Assembly: GCA_052318935.1 (NCBI GenBank)
Contig: JBQRKO010000002.1
Strand: one strand, 5' to 3'
DNA: 64,000 nt
DNA from: Niallia sp052318935
Lineage (GTDB): Bacteria > Bacillota > Bacilli > Bacillales > Cytobacillaceae
In this document: piece by piece, positions 60,070 to 64,000 of the stretch
How the letters are laid out: each line of letters starts with the position of its first letter
How positions within the stretch are numbered: position 1 is the stretch's first letter
Position numbers and translations under genes: made by a program
Notes under the pieces: generated by a model
Seen by the model: only the letters and a program-made list of their open reading frames with translations
Database searches by the model: none
What the model was told of the DNA's origin: nothing

Positions 60070-60678
60070 TTATTTCGCTGCTGTGTAACGTTTAGCAACT
60101 TCTGCCCAGTTGATCACATTAAAGAAAGCATTAATATAATCTGGACGACGGTTTTGATAATTTAAGTAGTAAGCATGCTCCCAAACGTCTAATCCAAGGA
60201 TAGGTGTTTTGCCTTCCGTTAGTGGAGAATCTTGGTTCGGTGTACTTGTTACTTCTAATTCTCCATTATTTACAACTAGCCAAGCCCAACCTGAACCGAA
60301 ACGAGTTGTAGCTGCTTTTGAAAATTCTTCTTTAAAGCTTGCAAAGCTTCCAAATTTGCTGTCGATTGCACTTGCTAAATCACCAGTTGGTTCGCCGCCG
60401 CCTTCTGGAGAAATAACTTCCCAGAATAATGTATGGTTAGCGTGTCCACCACCATTGTTTCGAACTGCTGCACGAGCAGCTTCCGGCACTGCATCTAAAT
60501 TTGCAACGATTTCTTCCACTGTTTTAGAAAGAAGTTCAGTATTTCCTTCTAAAGCATTGTTTAAATTTGTCACATATGTGTTGTGATGTTTTGTATGGTG
60601 AATATTCATTGTTTCTTTATCGATATGTGGTTCTAGTGCATCATATGCGTAAGGTAATTGTGGTAATGTAAAAGACAT
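60070..60678 (-). CDS. sodA: Superoxide dismutase (Mn type)
   Basis: A 202-residue Mn/Fe superoxide dismutase that converts superoxide to peroxide and oxygen. Metal ligands are His in IHHTKHHNTYV, His in GGHANHTLFW, and Asp and His in LDVWEHAYYLNY. GGHANH and the overall sequence are like Mn-type SodA of Bacillus. No signal peptide. ATG is preceded by AGGAGGAATATTAAA. Confidence 0.97.
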   Translation of the reverse strand: MSFTLPQLPYAYDALEPHIDKETMNIHHTKHHNTYVTNLNNALEGNTELLSKTVEEIVANLDAVPEAARAAVRNNGGGHANHTLFWEVISPEGGGEPTGDLASAIDSKFGSFASFKEEFSKAATTRFGSGWAWLVVNNGELEVTSTPNQDSPLTEGKTPILGLDVWEHAYYLNYQNRRPDYINAFFNVINWAEVAKRYTAAK

Positions 60679-60830
60679 TTTAATATTCCTCCTATGTACT
60701 GCGTAATATTTTTTTAATTCCTTCTCTCCTAATAATGGATTACACTATATCTACATTATTAATATAAGAAGTCCTCTGATTAAACAATAGCAAATATTAT
60801 TTTTTCTTTCAAATAATTTGCTCTGTTTTT

Positions 60831-61010
60831 AATAAGAAAAGCGGAAGCGCCTTGCACATCGGCGTACGGACTGAAGGGGCTTCGACTGAGATAAAGGAAA
60901 CACGAAGAGCGTTAGCGATTCGATGTTGACTTATCGTAGGGAGAAGACCTGAAGTACGATAGGCGATAGGCGTTGGAGCTAGACACTTATCTAAATTAAA
61001 AATGTTATGC
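60831..61010. repeat. Family A repeat, variant interior
   Basis: The ends match family A (AATAAGAAAAGCGGAAGCGCC and GGCGTTGGAGCTAGACACTTATC), but the interior differs: CATCGGCGTACGGACTGAAG, GAAGAGCGTTAGCGATTCG and GTAGGGAGAAGACCTGAAGT. So there are at least two interior types with shared ends. It lies in the 649-bp gap between sodA and fnr. Confidence 0.75.
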
Positions 61011-61079
61011 TTTTTTAGTATATAAAATGCCCTATTTTCTTTAATTTCAATCATTCTATTTTTTATTGCCAATCCGCAT

Positions 61080-61095
61080 TGTGATGAACCTCACA
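61080..61095 (+). promoter_or_regulatory. FNR/CRP-type operator upstream of fnr
   Basis: TGTGATGAACCTCACA is a perfect TGTGA-N6-TCACA palindrome, the consensus recognised by Bacillus Fnr. It is about 230 bp before the fnr start and about 400 bp from sodA, so it could serve autoregulation. An A/T-rich -10-like region follows about 25 bp later. Confidence 0.75.
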
Positions 61096-61327
61096 AAAAA
61101 TTATTTTATTAAAGATTTTCATGTAAATAAATAGAAAGTGTTGCCGTTTTTATACAAGTTCGTAAAATTGTCATTAATTGCTTCCACCTTACTATATCAA
61201 TGGTTGAACACATAATCGAACGACTATGCGTTTTATAAATTGGGAATATCACCCAAATAATGATTGACAAATTTTTTACAATATCTTTTAATCAAAAGGG
61301 AAGAACGTTAAGAGGAGTGCTAAGTGT

Positions 61328-62023
61328 ATGTCTGAAATACAATTGTCATTATACAGTTTAATACTTCAAAATTTTTTTGATATAAATAAAATAATCCATG
61401 TAAAAAAGGGTAAACTGCTTTTTCAAGAAAAAGATCCTGTTCGCAACATTTATATTTTACTAAACGGTACATTAGCATTAGGAAGAGTCCATGAAAAAGG
61501 AAAGGAATTTATTTTAAAAATACTGCATGATGAAGAAGCTCTTTTAGAATATCAATTATTTAAACATTCTCCAAAATATCATTTTTTTTCTAGAACGATA
61601 ACAGATTGTGAACTATTAACCATTAAACGTGATGAATTTGAAGAATCGGTATTAAAAGACCCTATTTTGCTAACAGCTTTAACGACTTGGTTAAGCACAG
61701 GTTATTTAAAAGCAAATATGAAATGTCAAGATCTAATTATGCACGGCAAAAAAGGCGGCCTGTACAGTATCTTAATACGTTTATGTCATTCTTTTGGAAA
61801 AAAAACAGAAGAAGGAATTTTAATTGATTTTCCCCTTACTCATCAAGAACTTGCTAATTTAACTTTCGGTACAAGAGAAGTAATGCAAAGGATTTTAAAA
61901 GAATTGCGTGAAGCTGATGTTATCTCTTATTCTAATCAAAAGTTTACTATAAAAAATATCGCTTATTTAAAGCAGGCAGTTGATTGTCAACATTGCCCTT
62001 CAGATGTATGTGGATTAAATTGA
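61328..62023 (+). CDS. fnr: Anaerobic regulator Fnr (Bacillus type)
   Basis: A 231-residue Crp/Fnr-family activator. The N-terminal cyclic-nucleotide-like beta roll (about 25-110) is followed by the dimer helix and a winged HTH with LTHQELANLTFGTREVMQRILKEL. The C-terminus has CQHCPSDVC: Cys220, 223 and 228, the same spacing as the three cluster cysteines of B. subtilis Fnr, and Asp135 (CQDLIMHGKKG) is near the position of the Asp ligand. So it is an oxygen-sensing [4Fe-4S] regulator of anaerobic genes. No nar genes are nearby. Confidence 0.92.
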   Translation: MSEIQLSLYSLILQNFFDINKIIHVKKGKLLFQEKDPVRNIYILLNGTLALGRVHEKGKEFILKILHDEEALLEYQLFKHSPKYHFFSRTITDCELLTIKRDEFEESVLKDPILLTALTTWLSTGYLKANMKCQDLIMHGKKGGLYSILIRLCHSFGKKTEEGILIDFPLTHQELANLTFGTREVMQRILKELREADVISYSNQKFTIKNIAYLKQAVDCQHCPSDVCGLN

Positions 62024-62026
62024 AAT

Positions 62027-62071
62027 CTTCAAGAGCGCTACCTTCAATGGGTAGTGGCAGTGCTCTTGAAC
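62027..62071 (+). terminator. Hairpin after fnr
   Basis: TTCAAGAGCGCTACC and GGTAGTGGCAGTGCTCTTGAA pair with a small bulge. The following T-run is missing, so termination efficiency is uncertain. Confidence 0.6.
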
Positions 62072-62083
62072 ATAGTTAAGTAG

Positions 62084-62220
62084 ATGTTCAAAAAGTCACC
62101 AAATTAAAGCCTCTAATCTCTTTGTTGAATTGCTTTTCCGCTACTCACGCATCTAACGTTGTGTTGCTCAAAGCAACTCCGCCTCGACATTCTTGCTTCT
62201 AATATGCTACTTTTTTGAAT
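62084..62220. repeat. Family D repeat (copy 3)
   Basis: TGTTCAAAAAGTCACCAAATT on the left and GCTACTTTTTTGAATACGC on the right are inverted; the interior contains CTTTGTTGAATTGC and CAACGTTGTGTTGCTC-like segments. It is the longest of the three copies. Confidence 0.5.
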
Positions 62221-62227
62221 ACGCACT

Positions 62228-62710
62228 TTAAAGTACAGTAAATAAAAAATAAATAATCATAATCGTTTGGATAACTGCTTTTGTAATCACACTGCTAAGA
62301 AAACCAATTAATGATCCTATTCCAACTTTTATTGCTGTTTTCCAGTTTGTTTTATTCACTGCCAATTCTGCAATCACCGCACCTAAAAACGGGCCAATTA
62401 ATATGCCCATTACAGGAATAACAAATGGTCCAACAAGCAGTCCTATTGTACTTCCCCAAACCCCCGCTTTTGTACCCCCATATTTTTTTACTCCTATTAA
62501 ATTAGCTAAATAATCAGCTGCAAACAATAATAGGACAAACATTGTCTGAATGACCCAAAAGAGAATAGAAAAAGGTTTAAAAGACAATAGAAAACCATAA
62601 CTAAAAAAACCTGCAAGTAGAAAAAGCATACTCGGAACAATTGGATATACTAATCCAACATAAGCTATCAGAAAAAGCACCGTTATAATCGTCCAATAAA
62701 TATAGTCCAC
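62228..62710 (-). CDS. yqgC: DUF456 membrane protein YqgC
   Basis: A 160-residue protein with five or six hydrophobic segments and the DUF456 pattern of glycine-rich helices (KYGGTKAGVWGSTIGLLVG, MGILIGPFLGAVIAEL). Function unknown. GTG start about 8 nt after AAGGAG. In B. subtilis it also neighbours sodA. Confidence 0.88.
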   Translation of the reverse strand: MDYIYWTIITVLFLIAYVGLVYPIVPSMLFLLAGFFSYGFLLSFKPFSILFWVIQTMFVLLLFAADYLANLIGVKKYGGTKAGVWGSTIGLLVGPFVIPVMGILIGPFLGAVIAELAVNKTNWKTAIKVGIGSLIGFLSSVITKAVIQTIMIIYFLFTVL

Positions 62711-62775
62711 ATTCTATCTCCTTTTTTCAATAATTTTTATTATTGCTAATAAAACACCATGTTATTTTATTATAA

Positions 62776-62973
62776 GGCTCTTTTCGTATAGATTGTTATT
62801 ATTTAACCCGCAGCCTGAATACACTTCGCTTTCCGCGGGGCGAGCGCCGAGCCGCTTCGTCGTTTCACTCCTGCTTTCTTCTCGCCTGTCTCGCTAATCC
62901 CGCAGGAGTCTACTGCTCAGTAATTCTAAAAGGTTTTTCAACTTATTAAAAAGCAACAAACTTTTAGAAAACA
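62776..62973. repeat. Family B repeat
   Basis: A reverse-orientation copy with GGCTCTTTTCGTATAGATTG at the left and AACAAACTTTTAGAAAAC at the right. The interior diverges from other copies (GCGGGGCGAGCGCCGAGCCG). It fills the gap between yqgC and yqgB with no gene. Confidence 0.8.
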
Positions 62974-63123
62974 CTAATATAAAATCTCCCCTTTCAGCAA
63001 ACAATTATTTTTCTACTAAACGAGTATATCATTATTCCGCCTCACTGACTTTTGTACATGAAACTTGTATCTAATCTAATACGAGGATAGAATAGTAGTG
63101 AATATGTAAAAGGGTGTGTCAAA

Positions 63124-63894
63124 ATGAATATTTTTAAGCAGTTTTTTAGAAGCATCTATTCTCCACGAGACATAGCTGGCTTTCGCTATCAGGGAAATGG
63201 TAAAACGATACTTTATCTTATCCTTCTCTCCCTGCTGGCATCCATCCCAACCTTATACCATTTAAGTAAAGGAATGAATGAAGGGATAAATTCCTTGTTG
63301 GAAGAAGAAGCTCTTTCTTTTTCTATAAAAAATAACGAGCTTCAATCAACTAATAATGAGCCAACAATCATATATAAAGACGATTTAACGATTATTGTTG
63401 ACTCAACGGGTACATATAATGCCAATAATATTAGTTCTTCAGGTAATACTGTCGCACTACTAAAAAAAGAATTTATTATATCAACAGCTGGGCAAGCACA
63501 AGCTGTTGAGTATAGAAACTTCGGGAATGTCAATATAACAAATGAAGAAATTCTTTCTTCTCTGAAATCGTTAAAATCAGCGCTTCCTATCATGCTTAGT
63601 GTGTTCGCTATTATTTATTTTCTAGTTATGGCAATTTCTAAAGTGGTTGAAACATTAATCCTAGCGATTTTTGGAAGATTATTTTCGAGAATTTTAGGAC
63701 GTTCCTTATCATATGCACAAGTTTGGAAAATTACAGCTTATAGCATCACATTGCCTATAATGTTTTTCCTTGTAATGGATAGTTTGCAAACAATTGTACC
63801 TAATGGAGCGTTACTAAACTGGTTTGTAGGTCTGTTTATCGTATTTTTATCAATAAAAGAAATTCCGTTAGATAATAAACCTAATGCTGCCTAA
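63124..63894 (+). CDS. yqgB: DUF1189 membrane protein YqgB
   Basis: A 256-residue protein: an N-terminal amphipathic stretch (FFRSIYSPRDIAGFRYQGNG), one membrane helix (about 29-46), an extracytoplasmic domain (about 50-150), then three membrane helices. The N-terminal pattern IYSP and the arrangement match DUF1189. Function unknown. It diverges from yqgC. Confidence 0.88.
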   Translation: MNIFKQFFRSIYSPRDIAGFRYQGNGKTILYLILLSLLASIPTLYHLSKGMNEGINSLLEEEALSFSIKNNELQSTNNEPTIIYKDDLTIIVDSTGTYNANNISSSGNTVALLKKEFIISTAGQAQAVEYRNFGNVNITNEEILSSLKSLKSALPIMLSVFAIIYFLVMAISKVVETLILAIFGRLFSRILGRSLSYAQVWKITAYSITLPIMFFLVMDSLQTIVPNGALLNWFVGLFIVFLSIKEIPLDNKPNAA

Positions 63895-63927
63895 TAAGAA
63901 ACTTGCATGAGTTTTTACTTTTCCAAA

Positions 63928-64000
63928 GGCTCTGTTAAACGATAATGTTGTTTACAGGAAGGGAATCTGCGAGACTTCTGCGGAAAAACGGGCTGGCAGT
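63928..64000. repeat. Start of a family B-type repeat at the window edge
   Basis: GAGACTTCTGCGGAAAAACG and the preceding GTTAAACGATAATGTTGTTT resemble the outer part of the B family. The element is cut by the end of the window, so the assignment is tentative. Confidence 0.4.

Noticed and set aside
60809..61072. 87-codon open frame upstream of sodA
   Set aside because: It runs through the variant family A repeat and has no start signal.

Overview
The window is a chromosomal segment from a low-GC, endospore-forming Bacillaceae species. The evidence is a complete spoIIIA operon, a spore photoproduct lyase, a comG operon, Bacillus-type Fnr and L33, and AAGGAGG-type ribosome binding sites throughout. 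Gene order follows the Bacillus subtilis spoIIIA-to-yqgB interval closely. Differences from that interval: aroQ, mntR, sinIR-tapA-sipW-tasA, mgsR and the rhomboid gene are missing at their usual places, and several unrelated genes have been added. I do not name a species.

Layout. 1-4900: spoIIIAH (cut by the edge) back to spoIIIAA on the minus strand, with a small repeat inside the operon and an apparent ATT start for spoIIIAD. 5100-7300: a secreted alkaline phosphatase and a frameshifted M23/LysM hydrolase. 7650-13100: a 43-codon small ORF, efp, papQ, yqhR, yqhQ, yqhP and a patatin-like gene. 13400-19700: a Gly/Tyr-rich surface-type protein, splB, nrdJ split by a 342-nt group I intron, lipM and yqhL. 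19800-28500: gcvPB, gcvPA and gcvT behind a tandem glycine riboswitch; then the yqhH-yqhG helicase pair, split by a decayed IS607-type element carrying tnpB and a probable omega RNA; then yqzE. 28500-32500: comGG to comGA. 32700-41900: tRNA-Gln, an HTH regulator with a cysteine pattern, then yqgX, yqgV, yqgU, yqgT, glcK, yqgQ, an orphan membrane-anchored protein, yqgO and the 5-formyl-THF cyclo-ligase gene. 42000-43550: an iscB gene with a one-base frameshift, and its upstream HEARO/omega RNA region. 43600-47860: rpmG and a three-gene cluster (DUF4912 protein; GH57-like/GT4 fusion; unknown protein). 48300-64000: two small membrane proteins, phoU-pstBACS with a PhoP box, two tandem class B PBPs, yqgE, sodA, fnr with an FNR-type box, yqgC and yqgB.

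Four families of short non-coding repeats (called A to D here) are scattered between genes. One B copy is nested inside an A copy. One C copy sits between two exact 21-bp copies of a terminator stem. They account for most intergenic stretches over 150 bp.

The points most worth checking are: the group I intron in a class II ribonucleotide reductase gene (P1 and P10 pairings can be written out from the sequence); the IS607/tnpB insertion, which separated the yqhG Shine-Dalgarno from its start codon and whose omega RNA would read the yqhG start as guide; the iscB/omega RNA locus with a single lost G; and the GH57-like/GT4 fusion, whose GH57 half appears to lack its catalytic residues.
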